From: Viola odorata
Taxonomy: Eukaryota; Streptophyta; Magnoliopsida; Malpighiales; Violaceae
Assembly: GCA_963691705.1 (NCBI GenBank)
Contig: OY829538.1
Span: 54,897,151-54,961,150, forward strand
Reading direction: 5' to 3'
Length of the DNA: 64,000 nt
Of the stretch, positions 45,361 through 57,291 are shown one piece after another (the first letter of the stretch is position 1; each line of letters begins with the position of its first letter). The notes below the pieces were generated by a model. That model searched no databases and was not told the DNA's origin. It was given only the letters and a program-made list of their open reading frames with translations. Both the position numbers and the translations under genes were made by a program.

Positions 45361-46732
45361 ATATGACGGTATTAAAACAGGAAAGACACTACTTAAGTTG
45401 CAAAAGAATTAGCAGTGATATAAAGGCATTCATTTCAAATTGAGAGCTTCACAGACTACTTCCAAGGTTTATTTTCTAGTTTACTCGATTGTTTTTATTG
45501 CTTAACAGTTGGAACAGGCAATGCTTAACCAACTAAATTGAAAGTGAAGTTCAAGCTGCAGAGCCTGCAGTCCTAATTAAAAACCCTGAACATAGCAATT
45601 ACCACCACATGTAACAAACTTTGAAAAAAAACAATTAGAACAGTGCTCATTGATACTTACAAGTGTAAAAATAAGGAAATCAACCATGATAGGTAATAAA
45701 GAAAAGAATGTCTGTTATTGAACTCGATGCACATACTACGGAACCAAAACTTGATTCATTGTAGTACCTTTCAACGACGGTGTAATAGAACCAAAAGATG
45801 GTCCTTCTACACCCGCTAATGTCGGGGATAGCATGCTTTTAGACGAAGATGTTGATCAAGAGAAGCAGCAGCCTACTTCGGAAACGTTGAAAGAGAAGAA
45901 AGGATAATAAAAAAAAACGTGAAAATCTAGCGAGAATAATAATGGAATAATTTGTTAATTCCTTTCCTTCTTTATTTTGTAGGTCATTGCATTTTTTTTT
46001 ATTCCTTTACACTTTTTTTTCCATTCTTCCTTTTCCATCCTAATCCTTCTAAAGTTGGATTAGGAGGATAAAATGAGATTAAATTATATTAAAAAAATAC
46101 TTTCAGAATTAAACATCCTAGAGTAGATCACTTTTTCTCCGGATTATAAAATTAATGTTGGTTGAGCATAGTTAATAACGAGATTGAAAACAACTCGTTA
46201 GATACACATCAAAAATAGTAATTAATAATTACTTTAATTGTTGTAAGAGCGAGTTGAAAGTTTATTTTTTTTTTAGAAAAAAATTATTTTTAAAATATTT
46301 TAGAACATATCATCACAACTAAAGTACTTATTATTTATCTAAGTTAGTAAAAAATTATTTTTATTAGACTATTAAACGTGATAATTATAATTATTTAAGA
46401 GGTGGGAGCAATTGTTGATACTGGACAAAATGGCGAAAAATCTAAAATGAAATAAGCTTCGATTTTCCAACAAATTTTTAAAATAAAAAAAGCAACGAAA
46501 GCCATCGCTGCATCGCATTTCCCATTCCCCGCCTCAATCTCCTCATTCCAGGTGTAACCACTTCACGATTCCCAAATGTGCAGAACCCGAATCTCAACAC
46601 CTCCATCCCCACCACTCATCTTCTTCTTCCTCAAAATCCTAAATTGCCAACAGCAACCACTTCACTCCTCCTAACCTCAACAACCCTAGCCCTCTCCCTC
46701 TCCTCTGTCTCAATTCCTACTTACTCCCCCCA
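45361..46732. other. Intergenic upstream of the glycosyltransferase gene
   Basis: No further RPA1 exon is recognised. The right end (46500-46732) is CT-rich, typical of a plant 5' UTR. An ACTCATCTTCTTCTTCCTC tract lies near 46613. Confidence 0.5.
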
Positions 46733-49700
46733 ATGGCAAAACCACAGCAGCAGCACTCCATGCCATGGCTACCCTTGCAGAAGCGGTGCCTTTTTACTGT
46801 CCTCATCATGCTCTCCATTTCAACTGTCGTCGTTCTGTTCTTGAAATCCGCCTCCGATAACTGCGATCGCCACTTTGATGTTGACAAAAAGGAGCTCATT
46901 CACTCCTCTAATGCTCCTCCAGTGTCGACTCCACCTAGTCCACTCAGCTTCATGAAGTCCCGCCTCGTCCTCCTTGTCTCTCATGAACTCTCCCTTTCCG
47001 GTACTTTGTTCCTTTCTTGAATTTGTTAGTTGTTCTTGATGTTGTTCTTTTAATGTTTATTGAACGTGACCAGAATTATTCCTAATGTGCTGATTTAGAG
47101 CATTCCCAAACTAGTTTGATTATTTGCGGATGGTGTGTTCAGTGATAAACTGCAGTCTAGGTCTGTTGCCATCATCGTCTTGCTACTATATGTGTACTGT
47201 GTAGAGATTGGGTGTTTATTTTTTTCCTAATTTATTTATTTTGATCTGTGGGTTCCCATATTGATTGCAATGTTTATAGTGTTTTCACATATGTCGGTTT
47301 AGGAAGCTCATTTAATGATTTATTGTGAATCCACTTGGTGTTTTTATTGTCATTTCTGGAAAGTGTTTTTGTCAGCAGCGATGACCAATAGTGAAGCTTT
47401 TGTGCTGCCAAAATGGTGTGATGTTTTCTTGTTGGGGTCGAGTGTCCTTAATAAGAATCTAGTAGTAGATGTATATAGGTGAAAATGTCTCCAGTACTAT
47501 AAACATTTGTCCTAGCATATCATTGACGGCGGTTATTCAGTCATTGAGGTTATCATCTGTTGACTGAACCAAGCATATCATTTACACGTGCTAGCTTGCC
47601 ACTTGCTCGCATTAATCAGTGTGTTAACAAATGGAAATGTCAACCAAAAAAGAGCAGAAGTCATCTATAATGGCACTCCCATGTGTCTCAATTTGTTATA
47701 CCTCATATTTTTTAGGAGCAAACTTGTTCTAGAATGTGTGTGCGCGCTCTCCTTTACAAAAAAATTTCAGTCTTTTAATTTTTGTAAGGGTCTTTGCATT
47801 CATTCTTCTTTAGTGAACTTCTCTTGATTTCTTTCCCACTTTTTGTGCTGATTTCCTTAGTTGCTTAATTTCAGGTGGACCGTTGTTACTGATGGAACTA
47901 GCATTTCTATTACGAAGTGTTGGTGCTGAAGTTTGTTGGATTACCATCCAAAAGCCAGCAGAAAGTGACGAGGTGATATACAGTTTGGAGCAGAAAATGC
48001 TAGTCCGAGGAGTGCAGGTAACTAAGTGCTAGATCACCAAAAGTTTTAGGGTGTTTATATAGCTTGCATTCGTAACTGTTGCACTGACTATTAAAACTAT
48101 CTCTTGCTTTTTTATCTTCTTCTTTTCCCTACTTATAACATGATTTTTTTTCTCATTCTTAAGCATTTCAAAATAATTTTCTGCTTAAGACTCATTATTT
48201 TGGCAAAAGTCTAGGTAAATGTATTTGTTTTAATATGTGTCATTTGATATCAAAATTTGGTTGATATATGATGCTACCTATGATATGATATATGAGCACA
48301 ATGTCCCGTTTTATGATAGGTCAAAAATGGCTGTAACTCTTTGTGAAGCTTCTAATTGTCCTATTTTATGGATGCGTAGGTATTTTCTGCAAAGGATCAA
48401 GAAGCTATAGCTAAGACTCTTAAAGCTCATCTTGTTGTTTTGAACACTGCTGTTGCTGGGAAATGGCTGGATCCTGTTCTAAGGGAAAATGTTCCTCGCG
48501 TTCTTCCAAAGGTGTTGTGGTGGATCCATGAAATGCGGGGCCATTATTTCAAATTGGATTATGTGAAGCACCTTCCTTTGGTTGCTGGTGCCATGATTGA
48601 TTCACACGTGACAGCAGAATACTGGAAGAACAGGACCCAAGAGCGTTTAAGGTAGATCTCTGATTCTGCATACTTGATTACCTCAGACATCTTATACTCC
48701 TTGTTTATTATTTAAGGGGCAACAATGAATATTATCACAGGTAACTTAAGCTGAGAAACATCTTACTTTGTGTCATTGCTTTGTTTGTATATCTTTCCTT
48801 TCGTGTTCCGATTCAATTCATGGTATAGATTATGATGAAATGGGAAACTTTCGTTTTTGTTTGTAATGGATTACTTGCTCTTGCTTCAATTATCAACCAT
48901 AAAAAATAGCTGACCTAGATGACATTCATGCAGCTGTTTAGGTTGTTATCCCTTAACTTTTGTCCTTGCTTCAATTATCAAACCATAAAGAATAGCTGAC
49001 CTAAATGCCATTAATGGAGCTGTTTAGATTGTTATCCCTTAACGCTCGTCAGTATTAGCTGATCATATCTGCCTTATTGTTACAATGTTATTTATCAGAT
49101 TAGTTGGTGACCATAGCTGACCTAAACTGAACAACAGTAGTAATTATATTTATGTTACTGTACCTTCTGGCCTCTCAATTCTCTATCATTCTAATTTTTC
49201 TATGTAGGATTAAGATGCCAGAGACATATGTTGTTCACCTTGGAAATAGCAAGGAACTCATGGAAGTTGCAGAAGACAGTGTTGCAAAAAGAGTCTTGCG
49301 GGAGCATATTCGGGAGTCTCTTGGAGTGCGAGATGAAGATCTACTCTTTGCCGTTATTAACAGTATGATTTCCTTACTGATGGCATCTTGTAGTTCTGCC
49401 TTGACTCTTGAGTCTGTACCTACTTTCTTTATTAATAACAAACACACCGTTAATACTTGGAAATTAGTGTTTCATTTTATCCTGCCTGGTTGAATGAATA
49501 TGTTAACTGTTGTCTTTTGTTAAGCTTTTGGTTGACTCTGATTTTTCCTCACCTGCTCATTATTACTTTTAGATTAGGTGTCCACATGCATATATGTTTG
49601 TTCTTTCATGTCTTTTTATACAACTTCCCAACCCATCTCATACACACCCACACAAGCAATTCTAAAGGAAACTAAAGTGACGATAAATTAATTGGCATGG

Positions 49701-50998
49701 TCAAAATTATTCTTCTGATTGCTAGAGGACAATATTATTGCAGGTGTTTCACGGGGCAAAGGCCAGGATCTGTTTTTACGTTCCTTTTATGAAAGCTTAC
49801 GATTAATCCAGGAGAAGAAGCTTCAGGTGCCATCAATGCATGCTGTTATTGTGGGCAGTGATATGACTGCTCATACCAAGTTTGAGACAGATTTACGGGA
49901 CTATGTGATGCAGAAAAAGATTCAAGATCGTGTGCATTTTGTAAATAAAACACTCACAGTAGCGCCTTATCTTGCTGCAATTGATGTGCTTGTCCAGAAT
50001 TCACAGGTAGGTCCTTAATGCTTAAATGTCCTATTTCTGAAAGGATGTGGTATTATTTGAATAGTGTTGTAGTTTGTGCTTGTCTTGTCAATGCTGTGCT
50101 ATCTAACCGAAAAGACTATCGAGAAAAAATGAAGATAAAGACATAAGGAACCAGGGTTAGATAATAAGTGGTGGAGATGCGCCTCTGATTGGCAAACTGG
50201 GTCCAAATTCGCAGACCACATCCTTCAATAATAAACCACAGCTGTTCACTGAAGTGTTGCATCCAGAATTTTGTCTGACTAGAATGTCAAATTGGTTCAT
50301 GTTTTGTTTTCTAGTGAAATAGATGAAATGTAAGCCTCTGAAATAAATCACTCCATGCATATAAAGGTTTCTAACCTTTTTTTGCATTGGCTGGTTTTAC
50401 ATAGATTGATGAATTTGTCGGGCATTAGAATTTAGAAAGTTTCTGCAGCCTGCTGTTCTGTTCTTATTTTATTTTATTTTCATGTTTTGTTCAAAATTTT
50501 CATATCCTCTTTTATAAGTAATTTGACAGACAGAGTTCTCATGAGTGTCTTCCCGTGCTTTTACCACGTAGGCTCGAGGAGAATGCTTTGGAAGGATAAC
50601 AATTGAAGCAATGGCATTTCAGTTGCCTATACTGGTTGTGCTTTTGATGTGACCTCTAATTTTTTGTGAAATAAACATTTACACATGAATGAGTTTTGAT
50701 GTTGACTATAGTTATTGTTTCATGAAATGTCATCTATCAGGGAACAGCAGCAGGGGGCACAACAGAGATAGTTGTGAATAAGACAACTGGCTTGTTGCAT
50801 CCTGTCGGAAAAGAAGGGGTTACTCCACTTGCGAAAAACATGGTCCAACTCGCTACTCATGTTGAGAGGAGGCTTACAATGGGGAAGAGAGGCTACGAGC
50901 GGGTCAAAGAAATGTTCCTAGAACAACACATGGCACACAGAATTGCAGCAGTGCTGAAGGAAGTGCTACAGAAGTCAAAGAGCCACCGGCGCTCTTAG
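46733..50998 (+). CDS. Golgi-type family 4 glycosyltransferase
   Basis: Seven exons, 46733-47000, 47875-48017, 48380-48651, 49208-49362, 49744-50006, 50572-50634 and 50741-50998, join in phase with GT-AG borders to 473 residues. The N-terminus is short and cytosolic, followed by one membrane helix (CLFTVLIMLSISTVVVLFL, about residues 18-37), as in type II Golgi enzymes. The rest is a GT-B fold: SHELSLSGGPLLLMELAFLL, VLWWIHEMRGHYF, and the retaining GT4 signature with EX7E (ECFGRITIEAMAFQLPILGT, then AAGGTTEIV). Plant relatives (the At1g75420/At1g19710 type) are annotated UDP-glycosyltransferase superfamily; donor and acceptor are unknown. No lesion is seen. Intron 3 carries an 80-bp direct repeat. 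Confidence 0.88.
48886..49045. repeat. Tandem duplication of about 80 bp in a glycosyltransferase intron
   Basis: CTTGCTTCAATTATCAA-CCATAAA-AATAGCTGACCTA through GTTATCCCTTAAC occurs twice in a row. A third short piece (ACCATAGCTGACCTAAA) is near 49112. Confidence 0.75.
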
Positions 50999-51497
50999 TT
51001 AGCGCCTTGAACAATACTTTTGTTGTTGTTGTTGGAGTGGAGCAATTAGTTTTGGATAGAGCTGTGCGTTGAAAAGCAAATCCATCAAAAAAAAAATTAC
51101 AGACTACTTTTTCCTTGGTAGCAAATTGTAATCACAGGCAAAATTGTTACTTTTCCTCTCGTTGCGGTCGTTTTGAAGGGTTGTAAATTGTGTACATTGA
51201 TAGGCTGTTGTAGTTTGCCTTCTGCTTATATAGTCAAGTTCCTCTACATTACATAAGGAAAAGCTTTACAACTCCTAAATCGGATGAAATGTTTTGTTAC
51301 TTAACCAAATCTATTCTGATTATGAACCATTACAGGATGAGCCACTCGATTGACAGGACCGGCAGAGACTACAACAGAAGATGGAAGCATCGGTGGCACT
51401 TTTGTTCGGTTCTAGCAGGACTACACATTATATAGAGAAAACATAGAGAAGCCAGCCAGGAAAGCTTGCTGATGCAAGGAATAGTTCAACAACTGGT
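50999..51497. other. Convergent 3' region
   Basis: 3' UTRs of the glycosyltransferase (+) and of the small gene at 51498 (-). No further coding sequence. Confidence 0.6.
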
Positions 51498-51957
51498 TCA
51501 AGGGGACTCCTCTGGTGGTGAAGGCTCGGGCTCTGGTTTTGCTTCCGTCGAGTTGGATTTTGCGAACCAAGTTGTTAGAAGGAACTGCTTGTCAGGTCCT
51601 ACCTGGTTGCAGATCAACCTCAACTTCTGCTTCTCCTTCATCCATCTCAACATTGTTTTCAACTGCCGTCGACTCGTCAACCCTTCCAACCCAACTCCCT
51701 GACATTTTATCAAACACTTATCAGTCACTTCTCTGTTTTCTACACTATATAAGCTAAAAGCATTGAATCAATGCACCTACCTGGATTCTTTCCCAAGTCT
51801 CTGATATGGTAAGAGGACCATGCTCCTTTACAATGTCAGAAATAGCTCTGGTTATCATCTGTGGTGGCTCCGGCGTCGTTTTCTTCTCTATTGGCGTCAT
51901 TCGCGGAATACACCATGAGGGCTTCGTCGAAAAGTACCTAATCACCGTCACAAACAT
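51498..51957 (-). CDS. Small conserved plant protein, probably mitochondrial, function unknown
   Basis: Two exons, 51957-51781 and 51698-51498, in phase 0, give 125 residues. The N-terminus MFVTVIRYFSTKPSWC with Arg, Ser and no acids resembles a mitochondrial presequence. The core reads ISDIVKEHGPLTISETWERI, then LTSRRQLKTMLRWMKEKQKL and LICNQVGPDKQFLLTTWF. Spacing of helices and hydrophobics looks like a winged-helix fold; this is an impression. The C-terminal end is Pro/Glu-rich (EAKPEPEPSPPEESP). I recall similar uncharacterised plant proteins but cannot name a function. It converges with the glycosyltransferase gene. Confidence 0.65.
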
Positions 51958-53864
51958 GATTGCAGCTAGCGGCTGCCGTGGGGCGAGCTTGCGTAAGCAA
52001 ACCGACCTTCAACTTCAAGTGATCTAAACAAATAAAAACCGGTCAATGCGTTTCGCTAAATAAAATGCAATTTTAATTTTAAATTCCTCTTAAGAAATCA
52101 TCTATCCCCATTTCTCTTAGACATGTCATAAATAATGTTTTTTGCAACTTTATCATTAAAGTTTTTTAATGTTTGTCAGACATGTCACCAATGTTATTTT
52201 CTAGTTACAAAAATATTTGATAAACAAAAAGAATTTTTTTGGTGATATATTTTAAAGAGAGAAGAAACCTTAAATCCAAAAATTGATTTATATAAAAAAA
52301 ATTACTGATTCTCATAGTAATAGATGTTAAATTGGATTTTCTCCCCTTCTCAACTCTCATCCTTCTAAGAAAAAACCCTAACCATTTTTTGAGATTTTAG
52401 CTTGGTAGCCCTTTCTCTTTGTATGTTTTTGTTTTTTTTATTCCAATAAAATAGTTTTGTTGATTGATTTTGATCCTTAATTTTATGTTCGTTAGTCTAT
52501 TATTATTTTTGTGAGCTTTAATTCTTTTTTTGTGAAGCATAGTCCTTCAATTATGAAGTTTAATCTTTTATAGTGTTTTAGTTTCTAGTTCGTGAAAAGT
52601 ATGCAATAGATGAGATCCCACGATATGTGCAAAACTATTGGATTCAACTGAGAATGAAGATGAAAATTCAGCGTTTGTGCTATTATCGGAAGAAAAAAAA
52701 GTAGGATTCTTATCTCTTATATTATTTTTATTGATAAAATAATCAAAATTATATTAGATGGCTTGAAAGCCCTATAATATTTTAGATTTTACAATTCTAT
52801 AAATTTGATTAAAAATAATGTGATTACTTTTAGGAATTGAGATCAAGATACAAACGTCTCATTCAGATTAAGTTATAAACCTCATTTTTCTTAGATTTCT
52901 ATTTTATTATAATTTTTCTCTAGGAGAGATGTTAAATATTTTAGATTTTACAATTCTATAAATTTTTATTAGCAATTTTAGACTTAGTTGAACTATATAC
53001 TATATTTATGGAGTCCACATTTTTAGGATGTTTTTAACAATATTTTGATATGTTTAAATAAGTTCATATATTTTGATATATATATTTTTTTAAACTCACG
53101 GATATATCTCATAAATTTGATAAATACTCCGTTATGATCAAAATATAAATATAAATTTTTAATGGATAAATGAATAAATCTAATCCGATATTTTTTAAAC
53201 ACATTGAATATGAATTTTTTTTAAACATATAAAATGTTTATAATATAACAACATGCAAGTATAAGTCTAATTAAAGGAAGGAAATGTCGTTAACTTCTGA
53301 TTTAACAATATGATCAATAACTTCAATAATGTACTGAGTGAGATGTGATAGAAACAATCACATTACCCTCCTCCTTAACAACTTCAATCTTCTTTCTTAT
53401 TCCTCTTATCCCAACAACTTCATTAGTACTAGCTTTAGCAACTTGAATATTAATTATAGTAACCAATCATAAGTATTAAGAGTCTTAAATCAAAACTAGT
53501 TAGTAATATTGAATTCGTAACTCAGTTGATATTGATGTGTTCCATAATTGATTTCATGATCTAATTTATGTCAAAGGATTGAGCAGTTGTTTAAAAGAAT
53601 AGCATTTACCATGCAAATAGAGTTATGCCATATTCAAACCATCAAAAAGGTCAATCATAACATCTTTGATCATGATATATACTAAACATATATTTTACTA
53701 AATATTTATCTAACTGAACTCCAGCTTTCATTATCATTAATGTCAAAAGAAATAATATCTTCGGTAAACTTTTCCAAAATTGATGTTCTAACTTCTACAA
53801 TAACAAAAAAAATTAACTAAGAAATATTAAACAAATTTATAAAATAATCTTCTAAAATAATATA
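51958..53864. other. AT-rich intergenic DNA
   Basis: The first 100-200 bp are the likely promoter of the small gene at 51498-51957. Beyond that I see no gene and no complete element. The right part may be the decayed 3' side of the hAT relic. Confidence 0.5.
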
Positions 53865-54143
53865 CTCTGTGTTCCATACAATCAAACTCTTGTGCAAATC
53901 AAAGCCTCTACTATTTTTGGTTTTAGTGTACTTCTAAATTGATCAAGCACTCTTCCTCTGATAGTAAAAGCGCTTTCGGAAGCATTTGTACAAAATATGT
54001 ATACTTAGAACATCACGAGCCATTGCAGCAACTTCAAGAAATCGATATTCATTCGCTTTCCAATATCCCATAATATCTAAACCTTGTTGTCTATGTAACC
54101 TCACCTCCTCCAAATATTGTTCAAGTTGTGTATTTCGGGGAGA
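53865..54143 (-). pseudogene. hAT transposase C-terminal (dimerisation) fragment
   Basis: Minus-strand frames read [40 protein letters not shown], then after a shift [20 protein letters not shown] and [12 protein letters not shown]. This is the hAT C-terminal dimerisation region (W-x-x-N...LA-x-MARD-x-LSI...ASE-x-xFS-x-xGR) found in Ac/Tam3-like transposases and domesticated relatives. One frameshift and a late stop break it, and the N-terminal BED finger and catalytic core are absent. Confidence 0.75.
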
Positions 54144-54179
54144 ACTTTCTTACTACCGATGTTATTTTAAATATAAAAT

Positions 54180-54690
54180 ATAAAATTCATCATTTTTTTT
54201 CTTTTAAATTTAATTAAAAGTCCTCATTTGTTCCCTTTTATTTTTTTATTTTATATAGAGTGGGGAGTCATTTAAATATAAATTTTACTACAGATTTTTT
54301 ATAAACTTAATTCCACATCTTTCTTTTTTTCTTCTAAACTTAATTAAAATTCATTATTTTTTTCTTTTAAACTTAATTAAAAGTCCTCATTTTTTTCCTT
54401 TTATTTTTTTATTTTAAATAGAAAAATTTATTAAGAAAATTATATACGAATTAATATGAGTAAAAGACATTGTCTCTTTTAAACTTAACTAAAAGTCTAA
54501 AAGTCCTCATTCTTTTCTTTTATTTCTTATTTTAAATATAAAATTTTACTACCGATGTCTTCTAAACCTTACTCCACATATTTCTTTTTTTCTTCTAAAC
54601 TTAATTAAAATTCATCATTTTTTTCTTTTAAACTTAATTAAAAGTACTCATTTGTTCCTTTTTATTTTTTTATTTTAAATAAAATGGGGA
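54180..54690. repeat. Diverged relatives of the 338-bp array unit
   Basis: CTTTTAAACTTAATTAAAAG followed by TCCTCATTT and a T-rich run recurs near 54200, 54365, 54475 and 54622. It is clearly related to the unit start of the array at 27614-28800. Placement right beside the hAT fragment suggests both belong to one transposon family. Confidence 0.65.
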
Positions 54691-56616
54691 GTTAGAGTGA
54701 ATGCATAATTGGGTTTAAAGGCTATAAGTGTACCTTAATCTTGGCATAGAGTTAGTATTTCCCTTAATTTATGAATTGTCTAGTTAAATCTTACAAGTGT
54801 ACCTTAAGGTTGCTAGATTAATTAGGGTCTCTTAATAAGTATATCTTTAAGTGACTTGTTGCAATTGGAAAGGAAGGAACCTAAATGTACTTGGTTGCTA
54901 TAGCTACTCTATAAATTGGGAACGAATATCTCTGAATCAATGATCAATTAATAATTCATTTCTGTTCATCAATATTAAGTCGTAATTTAATTATTATTCA
55001 ATGAACTTAGTAGTCGATCAATCAAGTCAGGGAGGAGAATGTTTCCTTTCCTACTCGAAGTAAAACTTTCTAGTTTGCAGTGTGCAACAAGCAAACTAGC
55101 TTCTTTTCCAGTCGTAAGGCGGTGGAGTTGACCTTCCAAAGAAAGTTTAAGTTCATTTCCAGATATATTATTCTTTCCCAAATGGATTTGTGAGACATGA
55201 TTTGCGTATAAGTCATGCACCGGTAACGCCACTCATATTTGACTAATGTGTTGGGTTATGGAGTATAAACCCATTATTCTGTGGCCTAACAGTTGCCCCT
55301 CCTCCTAAAAAAATGTTAAAGGCAAATTTAAGGCGTATTCTTAACATTAGCAAAGTTCATGACGTACTTTAAAAGCAAAAGAGAATAGGAGAACATACCT
55401 TTTGCTCTGTTTTGGTCTATAAGGGTGGAGAGGAGATGACCAAGTTATTCTTTTCTTATAGTGTAGGTCATATATTATCATATCTGTAGAAGTCTCTACT
55501 GAATCTTATGTCACCCTTGTGTTGGGTATTCAAAGTTTGCTATTCCAAAGAGAAAGTCGATTACATCGAGTCGGTTGAGCATTGTATGATGCGTAATGGA
55601 GATGTTCGTTGTGGGCGCTTGTTGCCCATTTGATAAGGTTGCTTTGTGCCTTCCTTTCTGCCATGGAGATGACTCTTATGTGGCCACATCTTCGAAGAAA
55701 ATCATGTATTTTTTGGGTTTTTCATTTTCTGTTAGAAGGCGAGAACGATTCATAACTTGAACCTTTCCATGATACGATTCTCGATCCCTAAAAGAGAAAT
55801 CTAAGAAGATGTTTTAAATAATTTTGTACAAACTTGCAGAATTTTAAACAAAACATAAAAGGATAAGATTAATACACCCTTCTAATCCTCCAACCATCTT
55901 GTGATTGTTAGATTAATTAAAGCTTAACAAAATGCTTAGCCTCAATCCATCCTGTGGAAAGCCCACATTGATTTGTTAAGAGTTTTCAATAAAACTAGAC
56001 ATCAATCTAATAAAGTATAACATTTTATTTAATATGGTTCATAAATTATACATTTATTTAATTAAGTTCCTAAATTATAACACTTTATTAAATTTAATCT
56101 CTATACCGATTGATATAAATGACATATCGGTTTGTACCCATGTGCTTTTGAAAATAAATAAAAATAAAAAAGTGTACCAAAAATTTAAAAAGAATCCGGA
56201 ACTTAAAGAAAGGGGGAATTCAAGAAAAATTTCAAAATTAACTTAAAAAATAAAATATCAAAAACAATTGAAAATAAAAAAATACAAATATACAAAAAAC
56301 AAATCTTACAAATATTTTAATAAAAAATTGGAACTTAGAAATAAGAGAGAAAAAGTCTAGAAACAATTAAAAATAATAAAAAACTAAATTTAGAAAGGAA
56401 ATTATAGGAAAAAATATAAAAATAAATCATAATAAAAATATAAAAAAATGTTTTGTTTATTTGTAATTTTATAATGATTTCTTTTGTTATTTGTTATTTT
56501 TTTCTACAATTTCCTTTATAATACGAAGGAGAAAATGACCTCTATTATTTCTGTTTAGAATAGCTGCAATAGCCGAAGGCAAAATAGAAAACCATTGATA
56601 ATTGGTTGAAATAGAC
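54691..56616. other. Intergenic, no gene recognised
   Basis: On the minus strand 55232-54987 is open for 81 codons (LPVHDLYANHVSQIH) with no family I recognise; it may be a decayed retrotransposon or gene piece. The rest is AT-rich. Confidence 0.4.
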
Positions 56617-56624
56617 ATCGGTAA

Positions 56625-57165
56625 TAGGGTTGGCAATGGAGCGGGTAAGACACTATCCATACCCGCACCTACAAATTTGCGGGTAATTCATACCCGTACC
56701 CGCACCCGCACCCGCGCGGAGCGGGTAAGAGAAGACAAATTGTACCCGCGGATTACCCACGGATACCCGCAAATTTTTTAAAATTTAAATTTTCAAGTAA
56801 TTTCATGTTTAATGTTTTCAAACACCCTTTTGAAGTCATTTAAATTTATGGTTTGCATTATACTTTGGATTGGAAAATAGTTGAAAAATTACTTTAGTGG
56901 ATATGTAAACTTTAATTTATGGTTTGTGTTTTACTAAGGGATTTACTAAGGTTTACAAATTTTATGATATGTATATATATTTTGCAGGTATTATTGCGGG
57001 TATTTAGTGCGGGTATTGGAGCGGGTAAGCACTATCCATACCCGCACTTTGCGGGTGTGGGTAAATCCATACCCGCAAAATACCCACAAACTGCGGGTAA
57101 TATCCACCCGCAATTGCGGGTATCCGGCGGATATCCATGTCCGCGAACGGAAATTGCCAACCCTA
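56625..57165. mobile_element. hAT MITE, 541 bp, perfect 8-bp target duplication
   Basis: Ends are TAGGGTTGGCAAT and its complement ATTGCCAACCCTA. The flanks ATCGGTAA (56617-56624 and 57166-57173) are identical 8-bp duplications, the hAT hallmark. Subterminal regions are packed with TACCCGC and GCGGGTA motifs on both strands, typical binding-site clusters for a hAT transposase. There is no ORF. Confidence 0.9.
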
Positions 57166-57291
57166 ATCGGTAAAAGTTCGTCCATCGGAACGAGGAAAGG
57201 ATTGAAGGTCATTTCTTTTTGATATTTCTTATTTTTATTTTTGCAAGTTTTGCTTTTATATTATTAAGTTTTCCTTGGAAGAAAAAAAACC

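Noticed and set aside
54987..55232. Minus-strand frame of 81 codons
   Set aside because: No family recognised and no supporting exon structure; it may be a decayed transposon or gene piece.
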